Part shown: piece by piece, positions 32,893 to 41,537 of the stretch | Numbering within the stretch: the stretch's first letter is position 1 | How the letters are laid out: every line of letters begins with the position of its first letter | NCBI GenBank assembly: GCA_040776905.1 | Contig: JAXGZQ010000002.1 | Location: 124,001 to 188,000, forward strand | Reading direction: 5' to 3' | Length of the DNA stretch: 64,000 bases | Source: SLHU01 sp009929975 | Lineage (GTDB): Bacteria > Bacillota > Clostridia > Saccharofermentanales > UBA5734 | Notes under the pieces: model-generated | What the model was told of the DNA's origin: nothing | Database searches by the model: none | The model's input: only the letters and a program-made list of their open reading frames with translations | Made by a program: the position numbers and the translations under genes

Positions 32893-34239
32893 TTAATAAT
32901 CCCGGCCGAGCCGGCGGATGCTGTAGGTGAAGAAGATCCCCGTGATGATCGCCGCGAAAAAGTCGGCGAACGGCGCGGCATACAGCAGGCCTTCCAGTCC
33001 CCAGAACAGCGGGAAGACAAGCAGGGCCGGAATCAGGAAGATCACCTGGCGGGTCAGGGTCAGGAAGGTGGCGACCGCAGATTTGCCGATGGCCTGGAAA
33101 TAGCTGGAAGCCATGATCTGGAAGCCGACGGTCGGCAGGCAGAGGAACCAGGTCAGCAGCGCGTGACGGCCGAAGACGAGCAGGTCCGGATCCTGGTTGA
33201 ACAGGCCGATCAGCGTCTCCGGCATGATCCGGATGATGAGGGTTCCGATGAGCAGGATCACGGTGGCGATGCCGATCGCCATCAGCACGGTCTGGCGCAC
33301 CCGCTGGTATTTGGCCGCCCCGTAATTGAAGCTGATGATCGGCTGGGCGCCCTGGCGTGTGCCGATGACCGGCAGGGTCAGGATCGTCCCCAGGCTGTTG
33401 ATAATGCCCATACCGGAAATCGCGATATCACCGCCATAAGCCTGCAGATTGCGGTTCAGCGTGACATTGAGCACACTGTTGGCCAGCTGCAGGAAGAACC
33501 CGGGCAGACCGAGCGTGATAATCCGGCCGACAATTCTCGCCCGCGGCCGGATCAGTTCCAGCCGTAGCCGATGATGGCAGCGTTTGCCCCGGAAATAGGA
33601 GATAACCCAGATAAAAGAGCAGCCCTGCGCGATCACGGTCGCCAGCGCGGCACCGGTCATGCCCCAGCGGAAAACATAGATGAAGAGCGGATCGAGGATG
33701 ATATTCACCCCGGCACCGAGAAACATCGAGAGCATCGCGACGCGCGGACTGCCATCGGCGCGGATGAAATGATTGAAGCCGAGGCTGACCATCTGGAAGA
33801 CGGCGCCGAACAGGATGGTGCGCATGTATTCCGTCGCGTAAGGCAGGACAGCGGTGCTGGCACCGAAGGCACGCAGCAGCGGCCGCAGGAAAATCTGACC
33901 GGCGATCATGTAGATCACGCCAACCGAGAGCAGCAGGAAGAACGAGTTGCCAAGCGCGTATTCGGCTTCTTTCTGTTTGCCTTCACCGAGGCGCAGCGAG
34001 AAAAGCGTCGCGCCGCCGACACCGAAAAGAATACCCAGGGCGAGGGTGATGATCATGACCGGAAACGCGATGGTGATGCCGGCCAGTCCGTCCGTTCCCA
34101 GATCGGGACTGTTGCCGATGAAAATGCGGTCGACGATATTGTAAAACGCGCTGACCGTCATACCAACAATGGATGGGACAGAATACTGGAACAGAAGCCG
34201 GCCGATTTTCTCATAGCCGAGCGGATTATCTTTTGTCAA
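32893..34239 (-). CDS. MATE-family multidrug efflux transporter
   Basis: The 448-residue integral membrane protein has the 12-helix hydrophobicity of MATE exporters. Family blocks are seen: SVPSIVGMTVSAFYNIVDRIFIGN near 14-37, GITIAFPVMI near 47, and a second-half repeat near 225-300 with the QGAQPIISFNYGA segment near 290. It would export cationic compounds using a Na+ or H+ gradient. The start is TTG 34239: AGGAGG lies 8 nt upstream on the minus strand and no ATG is close. Substrate and regulation are not visible. It is divergent from fba across 251 nt. Confidence 0.9.
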   Translation of the reverse strand: MTKDNPLGYEKIGRLLFQYSVPSIVGMTVSAFYNIVDRIFIGNSPDLGTDGLAGITIAFPVMIITLALGILFGVGGATLFSLRLGEGKQKEAEYALGNSFFLLLSVGVIYMIAGQIFLRPLLRAFGASTAVLPYATEYMRTILFGAVFQMVSLGFNHFIRADGSPRVAMLSMFLGAGVNIILDPLFIYVFRWGMTGAALATVIAQGCSFIWVISYFRGKRCHHRLRLELIRPRARIVGRIITLGLPGFFLQLANSVLNVTLNRNLQAYGGDIAISGMGIINSLGTILTLPVIGTRQGAQPIISFNYGAAKYQRVRQTVLMAIGIATVILLIGTLIIRIMPETLIGLFNQDPDLLVFGRHALLTWFLCLPTVGFQIMASSYFQAIGKSAVATFLTLTRQVIFLIPALLVFPLFWGLEGLLYAAPFADFFAAIITGIFFTYSIRRLGRDY

Positions 34240-34373
34240 GCAAAGATCCTCCTGCGCGTAACTTAATCCTTTTAACTCTAGCGGAAAGCGGGGGGGATGT
34301 CAAAATATTCGCTCCGTCCGGCCTTCCGCCTGATCAATTGCCGGGATCATTTCCTGCCGCTGTGGGATGGCGA

Positions 34374-34402
34374 TTGACGCACAGGGAAAACACCCGTAAA
34401 AT
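34374..34402 (+). promoter_or_regulatory. Strong promoter for fba
   Basis: TTGACG (34374-34379) and TAAAAT (34397-34402) with a 17-nt spacer, about 88 nt before the fba start. The leader between contains no obvious riboswitch. Confidence 0.7.
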
Positions 34403-34490
34403 GTACATGATAGGCGGGTACCCTTTTTGTCATCTGACAACTGGGTCCGAGATCTGTCACGAGTGAAATCATGTGATAGGAGATGAACGT

Positions 34491-35426
34491 ATGCCATTAG
34501 TTACAACCAAGGAAATGTTCGAGAAGGCGTATGCCGGTGGATATGCGATTGGGGCATTCAATGTCAACAATATGGAAATTATCCAGGGTATTACCGAAGC
34601 GGCGAAAGAACTGCAGGCGCCACTGATCCTGCAGGTGTCCTCAGGCGCCCGCAAATATGCCAACCACACGTATCTGGTCAAACTGGTCGAAGCCGCTCTG
34701 GAGGAAACCGATCTGCCGATCGCGCTCCATCTTGATCACGGCGACACGTTCGAGCTCTGCAAGAGCTGCATTGACGGTGGTTTCACCTCGGTCATGATCG
34801 ACGGCTCCCACCATGATTATGAAGAAAATATCCGCCTGACCAAACAGGTCGTTGAATACGCCCATGCGCATGGTGTGGTCGTTGAGGCTGAACTGGGCCG
34901 TCTCGCCGGTGTTGAGGATGATGTCAATGTCTCCGCCGCCGACGCGTCCTATACCAACCCGGACCAGGTGGTCGATTTCGTCACCCGGACCAACTGCGAC
35001 TCCCTGGCGATCGCCATCGGCACCAGTCACGGCGCCTACAAGTTCAAACCCGGCACCAAACCGCAGCTGCGCTTCGATATCCTTGAAGAGATCGAAAAAC
35101 GCCTGCCCGGTTTTCCGATCGTCCTGCACGGCGCCAGCTCCGTTATTCCGGAATATGTCGCCATGATCAATGAGTTCGGCGGCGACATGCCGGACGCGAT
35201 CGGTGTACCGGAAGATATGCTGCGCAAAGCGGCCGGCATGGCCGTCTGCAAGATCAATATCGACTCTGACCTGCGTCTGGCGATGACCGGCACGATCCGC
35301 AAATACTTCGCGGAGAATCCGTCCCACTTTGATCCCCGCCAGTACCTCGGCCCGGCCCGGACCGCGATTAACGGCATGGTCTCTCACAAGATCAAGAATG
35401 TCCTCGGCTGCGACGGCAAGGCCTGA
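34491..35426 (+). CDS. fba: Class II fructose-1,6-bisphosphate aldolase
   Basis: The 311-residue protein has the class II zinc aldolase motifs. IALHLDHGD near 78-86 carries the catalytic Asp and zinc His, and VEAELGRLAGVEDD near 130-143 is the second block. AIGTSHGAYKF near 175 and IVLHGASSVIP near 207 hold the remaining zinc His residues. It splits fructose-1,6-bisphosphate into glyceraldehyde-3-phosphate and dihydroxyacetone phosphate. AGGAG lies 9 nt before ATG 34491; an in-frame ATG at 34473 lies before that site. A strong promoter and strong terminator flank it, so it is a single-gene unit with high expected expression. Confidence 0.96.
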   Translation: MPLVTTKEMFEKAYAGGYAIGAFNVNNMEIIQGITEAAKELQAPLILQVSSGARKYANHTYLVKLVEAALEETDLPIALHLDHGDTFELCKSCIDGGFTSVMIDGSHHDYEENIRLTKQVVEYAHAHGVVVEAELGRLAGVEDDVNVSAADASYTNPDQVVDFVTRTNCDSLAIAIGTSHGAYKFKPGTKPQLRFDILEEIEKRLPGFPIVLHGASSVIPEYVAMINEFGGDMPDAIGVPEDMLRKAAGMAVCKINIDSDLRLAMTGTIRKYFAENPSHFDPRQYLGPARTAINGMVSHKIKNVLGCDGKA

Positions 35427-35451
35427 TCAGCACGATCCACAAGAACCGCAA

Positions 35452-35488
35452 GGCTCTCCCATCAAACGGTGGGGGAGTCTTTTTTTTG
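35452..35488 (+). terminator. Terminator after fba
   Basis: GGCTCTCCCATC pairs with GGTGGGGGAGTC (12 bp with G-U pairs, AAAC loop), followed by eight T. Confidence 0.88.
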
Positions 35489-35520
35489 GCAATGGATTGT
35501 CATGAATGATATAATCACAT

Positions 35521-35547
35521 AAAAAGGGAGCCGAAGCTCCCTTTTTT
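35521..35547. terminator. Symmetric bidirectional terminator
   Basis: AAAAAGGGAGC, CGAA, then GCTCCCTTTTTT: a 6-bp GC core flanked by A and T runs, working on both strands. On the minus strand it ends the Gfo/Idh/MocA gene. Confidence 0.88.
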
Positions 35548-35563
35548 ATCGTTCAGATGCTGA

Positions 35564-36715
35564 TCAGATTTCTGGAATCTCAATCTCGATCTCACGGCCG
35601 AGTTCAGCTGATTTCGCGATACCATCGATGATCGCCTGGTTGTAGAGGATCTGGCTGCTGGGAACCGGTGAGGGTCCGCCGGTGATGACCGCGTCCAGGA
35701 AGGAGCGGATCTTGCGGTCGAACAGGCCGGGACCTTTGCTCTCGATCACCGGAATGACGGTTTCCACCTGGTTGCCGGCAACATCAGTGTACAGCTTCAT
35801 CGGACCGCCGACGGAACCGTTCCAGCATTCGGTTGACGGAATGCGCAGGCCGGCTTTCTTGCCGAGGATGATCGTGTCGCCGGGGGTGTCGAGGTGCATC
35901 GCCCAGGCAATCCGGAAGTCGAGCACAATGCCGCCTTCGAGACGGATGAACGCGGCGGCGAAATCATCAACGCTGAAGCGGTTGGCGTTCTCCGGCAGGG
36001 AGTACAGGGTGTTCTTGCCGAAGAAATCAGCGACATAGCCGCTGACCGTCAGCGGTTTCGGATAGCCGATCGCGTTGAGGACCATGTCGAGTGAATAGCA
36101 GCCGATATCACCGAGCGCGCCGATGCCAGCGGTTTTCTTCTCGATGAAGGTGCTGTTGGGGATGCCGCGGCGGCGTCCGCCACCGGTCTGGATATAGTAG
36201 ATCTCACCCAGTTCGCCGGATTCAACGATCTTCTTGATCATCTGCATGTTCTCGTCAAAACGGGGCTGGAAGCCGATCGACAGCAGTTTACCGCTGGCTT
36301 TCTCGGCCTTCATGATCGCGACCGCTTCGTCAAGGGTGACGGTCATCGGTTTTTCCAAAAGGACATTGACGCCTTTGTTCAGGGCGTCTATGGTGCACTG
36401 CGCATGCGTCGTGTTGTAGGTACAGACACTGACCGCGTCCAGCTCTTCGCTTTCCAGCATGGAAGCGTGATCAGGGTAGCAGCGGACATTATCCACGCCG
36501 AACTCCTTGAAGAACGCCTCCGCCTTACCGGGGATCAGGTCGGCGCCGGCGACAACCTCGACATCGGGCATATTCTTGTAGGAGAGAATATGAGATTCGG
36601 CGATCCAGCCGGTTCCGATAATACCAACCTTAAGTTTACGGTCGGACCGGACCACGGGGGCGTCTGTTTTCGGTTTCTCAAACTGATTCAATACTGCATC
36701 TGCTGACTGAGCCAT
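35564..36715 (-). CDS. Gfo/Idh/MocA-family oxidoreductase
   Basis: The 383-residue protein has the N-terminal dinucleotide fold with KVGIIGTGWIAESHI near 27-41, and the Gfo/Idh/MocA signature VNVLLEKPMTVTLDEAVAIM near 113-132 (EKP motif). A C-terminal alpha/beta domain contains GALGDIGCYSLDMVL near 197. It would oxidise or reduce a sugar or cyclitol with NAD(P); the substrate cannot be assigned. AAGGAG lies 7 nt before ATG 36715. It stands alone between a terminator and the sortase gene. A neighbouring sugar pathway is not apparent. Confidence 0.9.
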   Translation of the reverse strand: MAQSADAVLNQFEKPKTDAPVVRSDRKLKVGIIGTGWIAESHILSYKNMPDVEVVAGADLIPGKAEAFFKEFGVDNVRCYPDHASMLESEELDAVSVCTYNTTHAQCTIDALNKGVNVLLEKPMTVTLDEAVAIMKAEKASGKLLSIGFQPRFDENMQMIKKIVESGELGEIYYIQTGGGRRRGIPNSTFIEKKTAGIGALGDIGCYSLDMVLNAIGYPKPLTVSGYVADFFGKNTLYSLPENANRFSVDDFAAAFIRLEGGIVLDFRIAWAMHLDTPGDTIILGKKAGLRIPSTECWNGSVGGPMKLYTDVAGNQVETVIPVIESKGPGLFDRKIRSFLDAVITGGPSPVPSSQILYNQAIIDGIAKSAELGREIEIEIPEI

Positions 36716-36829
36716 GTGAAATCTCCTTTATCAATGAAAATCTGTCTCTATTATATCGCAGCCGCGCTCAGGGTGACAGACCTATTTGCCTGAATCCGGC
36801 GAATTCGACTGGATTGTGAGCGATAATTA

Positions 36830-37684
36830 TCAACCGACCGGTTCTGTGTCGATCAGCTCAGCGTAAACGAGCATCCGATGGCTGGCAACCCGTACCGGAT
36901 GGCAGGTGACGAGCATCAGCCGCGGCGAGTCGCCCTGCAGCTGGGTCAGGCGGCGCAGCATCTCGGCCGGCTCGACAATATCGATCTGGTCAACCTGATA
37001 GGTATAGCGGGTTGTTTTATCCGAGATGATGATCGGATCGCCGGTCTTCACTTCGCCGAGGCGGTTGAAATGGCGCCCGTAGGTATACATGCGATGACCG
37101 AGCAGGACGGTTAGTCCGTTCTCGCCGAACGCGGGACTGGGACTGTAGTGTCCGATCGCGACCCGCAGATGCGGCGCGGTGGAGCGTTCGGCGATCGGCA
37201 TCTTCAGGTCGATCCGGTCGATCTCGATCTGCCCGATCGCCTTGATCGTGATTTTTCCGTCCGTGCTGCCGGTTGGCTCGGTGGTGGGGGCGGGGGCTGT
37301 CGGCGTCCGGGTCGGGCGCAGGGACGGCAAGTTGTCCGATGGCGGTGGCTGAGTCACCAGCGGATTATCCTCCAACTGGACATATTCGAGTTCTTCGCCC
37401 TCGACCTGCCAGGCATCCTCGTCAATCACGATGGTGCCGTCGCCCTCCAGCCACATCTCGTCCAGCTGTTTGGTCAGGCGGTCCTGCTGCCAGTGGACGA
37501 AAGCCGGCTTGGCGACCAGATAGATTCCGCTCAGGAAAATCGCGATGATCAGGACATCGAGCAGGGTGGTCCAGACGGTGCGCTGACGCTTCTTGCGGCC
37601 GCGGAAACGCGGTGGTCCGAACGGGAAGGGGCGCTGAACCGGCGGCTGTGGTGTTTCTGTTGTCGGGTCCGGGTGTTCTGTCAT
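36830..37684 (-). CDS. Sortase (class D/E-like transpeptidase)
   Basis: The 284-residue protein has an N-terminal transmembrane anchor at about 37-57 after a Pro-rich cytoplasmic tail, a long Pro/Thr-rich stalk, and a C-terminal sortase domain. Catalytic residues are His 197 in VLLGHRMYTYG, Cys 261 in LVTCHPVR and Arg 270 in ASHRMLVYA. It would join or anchor surface proteins by cleaving an LPxTG-type signal outside the cell. No substrate with a sorting signal is encoded in the window. ATG 37684 is preferred over ATG 37705; a GAGG site lies 10 nt upstream. An extended -10 (TGCTAAAAT on the minus strand) lies at 37733-37741. Confidence 0.88.
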   Translation of the reverse strand: MTEHPDPTTETPQPPVQRPFPFGPPRFRGRKKRQRTVWTTLLDVLIIAIFLSGIYLVAKPAFVHWQQDRLTKQLDEMWLEGDGTIVIDEDAWQVEGEELEYVQLEDNPLVTQPPPSDNLPSLRPTRTPTAPAPTTEPTGSTDGKITIKAIGQIEIDRIDLKMPIAERSTAPHLRVAIGHYSPSPAFGENGLTVLLGHRMYTYGRHFNRLGEVKTGDPIIISDKTTRYTYQVDQIDIVEPAEMLRRLTQLQGDSPRLMLVTCHPVRVASHRMLVYAELIDTEPVG

Positions 37685-37732
37685 ACTGGTTGTTCCTCTT
37701 ATCAATGATCGGATGATCGGTATCTGAAGAAC

Positions 37733-37741
37733 ATTTTAGCA
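37733..37741 (-). promoter_or_regulatory. Extended -10 promoter for the sortase gene
   Basis: On the minus strand the sequence reads TGCTAAAAT, an extended -10 form, about 50 nt before the start codon. No -35 match at proper spacing. Confidence 0.4.
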
Positions 37742-37800
37742 TGAACCGCCGTCAAAGGGAGTGCTTAGGTTACGTCCGGCCATACGGATCGACGGATGTG

Positions 37801-37830
37801 TTGCTATGTTACCGAATTGTCATTTATAAT
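37801..37830 (+). promoter_or_regulatory. Candidate promoter for the polysaccharide deacetylase gene
   Basis: TTGCTA (37801-37806) and TATAAT (37825-37830) with an 18-nt spacer. A second TATAAT lies at 37834-37839. The surrounding stretch is locally AT-rich. Confidence 0.5.
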
Positions 37831-37935
37831 TGTTATAATATGTCTTGAATGATTTGGCGTTTAGCGGTATACATAATAGGGTTAATCCTATCATCCGCGC
37901 GGGATGGTCATGAGCGATTAAATGGAGACAACACG

Positions 37936-38889
37936 ATGCATCATCAACCTGTCATGAAAACAACCCTGTTCCGGCGGCACCGGATGTCATTCATCCTGCT
38001 GCTGGTCCTGCTGGTGTCACTGCTGCTGGCCGGCTGTAAACCGGCCATCTCAGCCGGTGGAACGGATGACGGCAATCCCACGCCGGCTGCCGGCGAATCA
38101 GACGAACCGGTCCAGTCGGATCCAGTCGAGTCAAGTGATCCGCAGCCGACCCAGTCCGCCAGCCCGGAAACCGAACCGGTCACTGAGACTACGACGGTTC
38201 CTGAAACCGAACCCCAGCCCCAGGTGCAGGATCCGCCGTCCGCGGACGCCCCGGTGATTGCCCTGACCTTCGATGATGGCCCGTCGCTGCAGGATACCGA
38301 GGGACTGCTCGACCTGCTGGCCAGCGAACAGGTCCCGGCGACGTTCTTTGTCCTGGGCAGCCAGATCGCCAGCGGCCGTGAGCAAATTGTCAAACGGGCT
38401 TATGACGAAGGTCATGAAATCGCCAGCCACGGCTACAGCCACGCCATCCTGACTGAGGTTGACGCCGCGACCATCCGCAGCGAACTGGAACAGACCGGCC
38501 AGCTGATCGAGCAGGTGACCGGCCATGCGCCGACCCTGATGCGTCCACCGACCGGTGCCTATAATGACCAGGTGGTGTCGATCGCCGCTGAGTACAATCT
38601 GGCCGTCGTCAACTGGTCATGGCAGAGTACGCCGCAGGACTGGAACTACCACGACAATCCTGACGCCATCTCCAGCCATGTCATCGAAACGGCCGCGAAC
38701 GGGCATATCATTTTGCTGCACGACACCAATAAGGCGACCGTCGCCTCCATGGCGGACATGATCGCCGGGCTCAAGGCCCGCGGCTTCCGATTCATGACGG
38801 TCAGCCAGCTGCTGGCCTATGCGGAGGGTTCCGCGCCGCAGGCCGGTGTGGTCTATACCCATCTGGTGATGCCGGCGACAGAAGGATAA
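37936..38889 (+). CDS. Polysaccharide deacetylase lipoprotein (NodB domain)
   Basis: The 317-residue protein has a signal peptide ending in lipobox LLLAGC near residue 34 and a Ser/Pro/Thr-rich spacer of about 60 residues. The NodB deacetylase domain follows: LTFDDGPS near 113 (catalytic and metal Asp), HEIASHGYSH near 157 (metal His pair) and RPPTGAYN near 200. It would remove acetyl groups from peptidoglycan or another GlcNAc polymer at the outer membrane face, often giving lysozyme resistance. GGAG lies 8 nt before ATG 37936; the in-frame ATG at 37849 overlaps promoter sequences and is rejected. A bidirectional terminator follows. Confidence 0.9.
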   Translation: MHHQPVMKTTLFRRHRMSFILLLVLLVSLLLAGCKPAISAGGTDDGNPTPAAGESDEPVQSDPVESSDPQPTQSASPETEPVTETTTVPETEPQPQVQDPPSADAPVIALTFDDGPSLQDTEGLLDLLASEQVPATFFVLGSQIASGREQIVKRAYDEGHEIASHGYSHAILTEVDAATIRSELEQTGQLIEQVTGHAPTLMRPPTGAYNDQVVSIAAEYNLAVVNWSWQSTPQDWNYHDNPDAISSHVIETAANGHIILLHDTNKATVASMADMIAGLKARGFRFMTVSQLLAYAEGSAPQAGVVYTHLVMPATEG

Positions 38890-38905
38890 ACGGGTTTCCG
38901 ATCAG

Positions 38906-38947
38906 CAAAAACCCCGGCCGATGCGCATCATCGACCGGGGTTTTTTT
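38906..38947. terminator. Bidirectional terminator between deacetylase and thioesterase genes
   Basis: AAAAACCCCGGCCGATG and the matching CATCGACCGGGGTTTTTTT arms form a long stem with flanking A and T runs. It serves the two convergent genes. Confidence 0.85.
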
Positions 38948-39423
38948 CAGGGCAGTTCCGGCAGATCGTCGGCCGATTCCCGCAGGACTTCCCGTTGTTT
39001 CAGCCGCGCTTCGCGCCGGGCCTCGCCGGCTTTGAACGCGGCGACATCGGCTTCGCTGATCAGTTCCAGCTGAGGAACCGGCTGGGGCTTACCGTCCGCG
39101 TTGACCGCGACAAAGACGAGATACGCCCGATTGACGAGCTGGCGGCACTGGTTGAGGTGCTCAACATAGGTCTCAACCCGGACTTCGAGTGACGTATGGC
39201 CGGTCCAGGTGACATGGGCGATGATCAAAACGGTATCGTTGAGATGAACCGGCGCGATGAACTCGAGCGCGTCGACCGCGGCCAGCGTCACATCACTGAG
39301 CGCGTGCCGGCGGGCTTCAACCGCCGCGGTGACATCAATCCATTCCATCAGCTGACCCCCGAAGAGACGGTTGGTCCCATTGACATGGGCCGGCATCACA
39401 ATCTGAACCTGACAAGTCTGCAT
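38947..39423 (-). CDS. Acyl-CoA thioesterase, hotdog fold
   Basis: The 158-residue protein is a YciA/BFIT-type single hotdog domain: VMPAHVNGTNRLFGGQLMEWID near 9-30 contains the substrate-binding Asn and the catalytic acidic residue. VTWTGHTSLEVRVETYVE near 69 forms the central strands. It hydrolyses acyl-CoA to the free acid and CoA; chain preference is unknown. AAGGAG lies 7 nt before ATG 39423. The last 25 residues are charged and helical. It is a single-gene unit whose stop abuts the terminator. Confidence 0.88.
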   Translation of the reverse strand: MQTCQVQIVMPAHVNGTNRLFGGQLMEWIDVTAAVEARRHALSDVTLAAVDALEFIAPVHLNDTVLIIAHVTWTGHTSLEVRVETYVEHLNQCRQLVNRAYLVFVAVNADGKPQPVPQLELISEADVAAFKAGEARREARLKQREVLRESADDLPELP

Positions 39424-39644
39424 GGATGATCTCCTTCGTTGCGGATCTTCCCGGTCCGCGTCTGTTCATGGTATCAATGCGTCAATTGTAGCGGAAAGCG
39501 CTTCGCCCGTCCATCGCCGGATGAAACGGAAACGCCCTGCTTCAGGTGCGGCCTGGTCTGTAAAAATCGCGATAACTGTTGTAACATGAACAGGAACATC
39601 ATGAAAGGCCGCATGGCCTGGAGGAAATTATTGGAGGCTGTTTC

Positions 39645-41537
39645 ATGCGTCTGCTGCTGCTGCACCCCGGTCAGGAACAACTGGATATCCGTGACGCGCT
39701 GGCCCAGGCCCGGTCGGCCGGCCGGATATTGACCCTGCTTGAACTTTTGCGCGACCAAGGCTGGCCGCTGCCCGCACCCTGCGGCGGCCGCGGCACCTGC
39801 GGTAAATGCCGAGTGGAGATTGCCGGAATCGGATCACGCCTGGCCTGCCGGACCGTGGTGGACGAACAGCTGTGGCAGCAGGCCGGCTGCCCGGTGGATC
39901 AGCCGCTCCAGATCACTTTGCCGGTCAGCCGCCAGGCCCAGATCAGCACCGACGGCCTGCTCAACCACCCGACGCTGAATCCCTTGATCGCGCGGACAAC
40001 CGTCAGCCTGCCACCGGCCGATCTGCACGACGCGCGGCCCTTTGACCAGCGGCTGGCTGATCTGACCGGGCTTGAGGCCAGCCTGGACAGCCTGCGCCAT
40101 CTGCCGGACGGCTGGCCGGAGACGGCGGTCGATTTGGCGATCGACTATCGCCGGGACCAGAAAAAGATCCTCAGCTGCGGGCGCCTGGAACCCGCATCAA
40201 CCCCCGTGACCGGACTGGCCGTGGATATCGGCACGACGACGATCGGGGCCTGGCTCTATGACCTGGCATCCGGTGCGCGCCTCGCTTCCGGCGCGATGCT
40301 CAATCCGCAGCAGAGCTTCGGTGCCGATGTGATCAGCCGGATCGACCAGGCCGCTGACCCGATCAAGGCCCGGACGATGCAGCAGCAGGTGACGGAAGCG
40401 ATCGACTCGCTGGCGGCTGATCTGCTGCGCCAATGCGGTTTGTCGCCGGCCGGTACCGCCGCTGCTTCACCGCTTGGCTATGTGGTGATCGCCGGCAATA
40501 CGACCATGCTTCATCTGCTGCTCGGCCTGCCGCCGGCCTCGCTGGCCCGGACACCGTTCGTTCCGGTCTCACTCGCCCGGCAGCGCCTGCGGCCGCAGGA
40601 CCTCGGCCTGAATCTGCCGACGGTCTGCGTCGTGGAAATCCTGCCGGGCATCGCCAGTTATGTCGGAGCTGATCTGACCGCCGGCAGCCTGGCCTGTGAT
40701 CTTGATCTGGCCGGCAGCGAAGGCGGCATCCGTCTGCTGCTCGATATCGGCACAAACGGCGAGATTGTCCTGGCCACACCGGAGGGGATGACCGCCTGTT
40801 CAACCGCGGCCGGACCGGCATTTGAGGGAGCCAATATCAGCTGCGGCATGAGCGGGGTCGCCGGCGCGATCGACCGGGTCGACTGGCAGGATGATCATCT
40901 GCGGCTGCGCATGATCACGACGGCCGCGGATCCGGACACACGATCCAATCGTTCAGCCCGTCGCCCGCTCGGTTTATGCGGCTCCGGCCTGATCGCGGCG
41001 ATCGCCGTCTGTCTGGAGACCGGGCTGATCGATGAGACCGGCCGGATCTGTGATGAGCCTGACAGCCTGCCGCCATCGCTTCAGTCTTATCTGGGTGAGC
41101 TTGACGGTAAACCGGCAATCATTCTCGTGCCGGCCGATCCGGCCGATGACAGTCTGCCGGTCGCGCTGACCCAGAAAGATATCCGCGAGGTCCAGAACGC
41201 CAAGGCCGCGCTGGCGGCCGGTATTACCGTCCTGCTGGAACGAAGCGGCCTTCGCGCGGACCAGGTGGATCAGCTTTATCTGGCCGGCGGCTTCGGCCAA
41301 TATCTCGATCCGGAGCATGCCTTCCGCATCGGTCTTTTGCCGGATGCCCTGCGCGGCCGGACCCTGGCCGTCGGCAACAGCGCCGGCATGGGCGCGATCC
41401 GTGTCCTGCTCGATCAGGCGCAAAGTGAACGGGCCGTCCGGCTGGCCCGACAGATCCGCTATATTGAGTTATCGGCGGATCCGCGATTTACGGAGCTTTA
41501 TGTTGACGCGATGTTTTTCCCCGAAGATGATTCCTGA
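39645..41537 (+). CDS. RACE-family ferredoxin/ASKHA protein (DUF4445)
   Basis: The 630-residue protein has a plant-type 2Fe-2S ferredoxin domain at the N terminus, with cysteines at 46, 52, 55 and 68 (CGGRGTCGKC...C). After a linker comes the DUF4445 ASKHA ATPase domain: GLAVDIGTTTIGAWLYD near 190, VIAGNTTMLHLLLG near 284 and LLLDIGTNGEIVLAT near 365. Known relatives (RamA, RACo) use ATP and reduced flavodoxin or ferredoxin to reactivate corrinoid proteins in methyltransferase systems. No corrinoid protein or methyltransferase is encoded nearby, so the client is unknown. GGAGG lies 7-8 nt before ATG 39645. The stop overlaps the next start by 11 nt. Confidence 0.9.
   Translation: MRLLLLHPGQEQLDIRDALAQARSAGRILTLLELLRDQGWPLPAPCGGRGTCGKCRVEIAGIGSRLACRTVVDEQLWQQAGCPVDQPLQITLPVSRQAQISTDGLLNHPTLNPLIARTTVSLPPADLHDARPFDQRLADLTGLEASLDSLRHLPDGWPETAVDLAIDYRRDQKKILSCGRLEPASTPVTGLAVDIGTTTIGAWLYDLASGARLASGAMLNPQQSFGADVISRIDQAADPIKARTMQQQVTEAIDSLAADLLRQCGLSPAGTAAASPLGYVVIAGNTTMLHLLLGLPPASLARTPFVPVSLARQRLRPQDLGLNLPTVCVVEILPGIASYVGADLTAGSLACDLDLAGSEGGIRLLLDIGTNGEIVLATPEGMTACSTAAGPAFEGANISCGMSGVAGAIDRVDWQDDHLRLRMITTAADPDTRSNRSARRPLGLCGSGLIAAIAVCLETGLIDETGRICDEPDSLPPSLQSYLGELDGKPAIILVPADPADDSLPVALTQKDIREVQNAKAALAAGITVLLERSGLRADQVDQLYLAGGFGQYLDPEHAFRIGLLPDALRGRTLAVGNSAGMGAIRVLLDQAQSERAVRLARQIRYIELSADPRFTELYVDAMFFPEDDS

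Noticed and set aside
32893..34239. A plus-strand gene in the MATE region
   Set aside because: The plus-strand frames there are charged, repetitive shadows; the minus-strand transporter has proper helices and a ribosome site.
37818..37839. TTGTCA and the second TATAAT before the deacetylase gene as a promoter
   Set aside because: The spacer is only 11 nt; the pair TTGCTA / first TATAAT with 18 nt is better.
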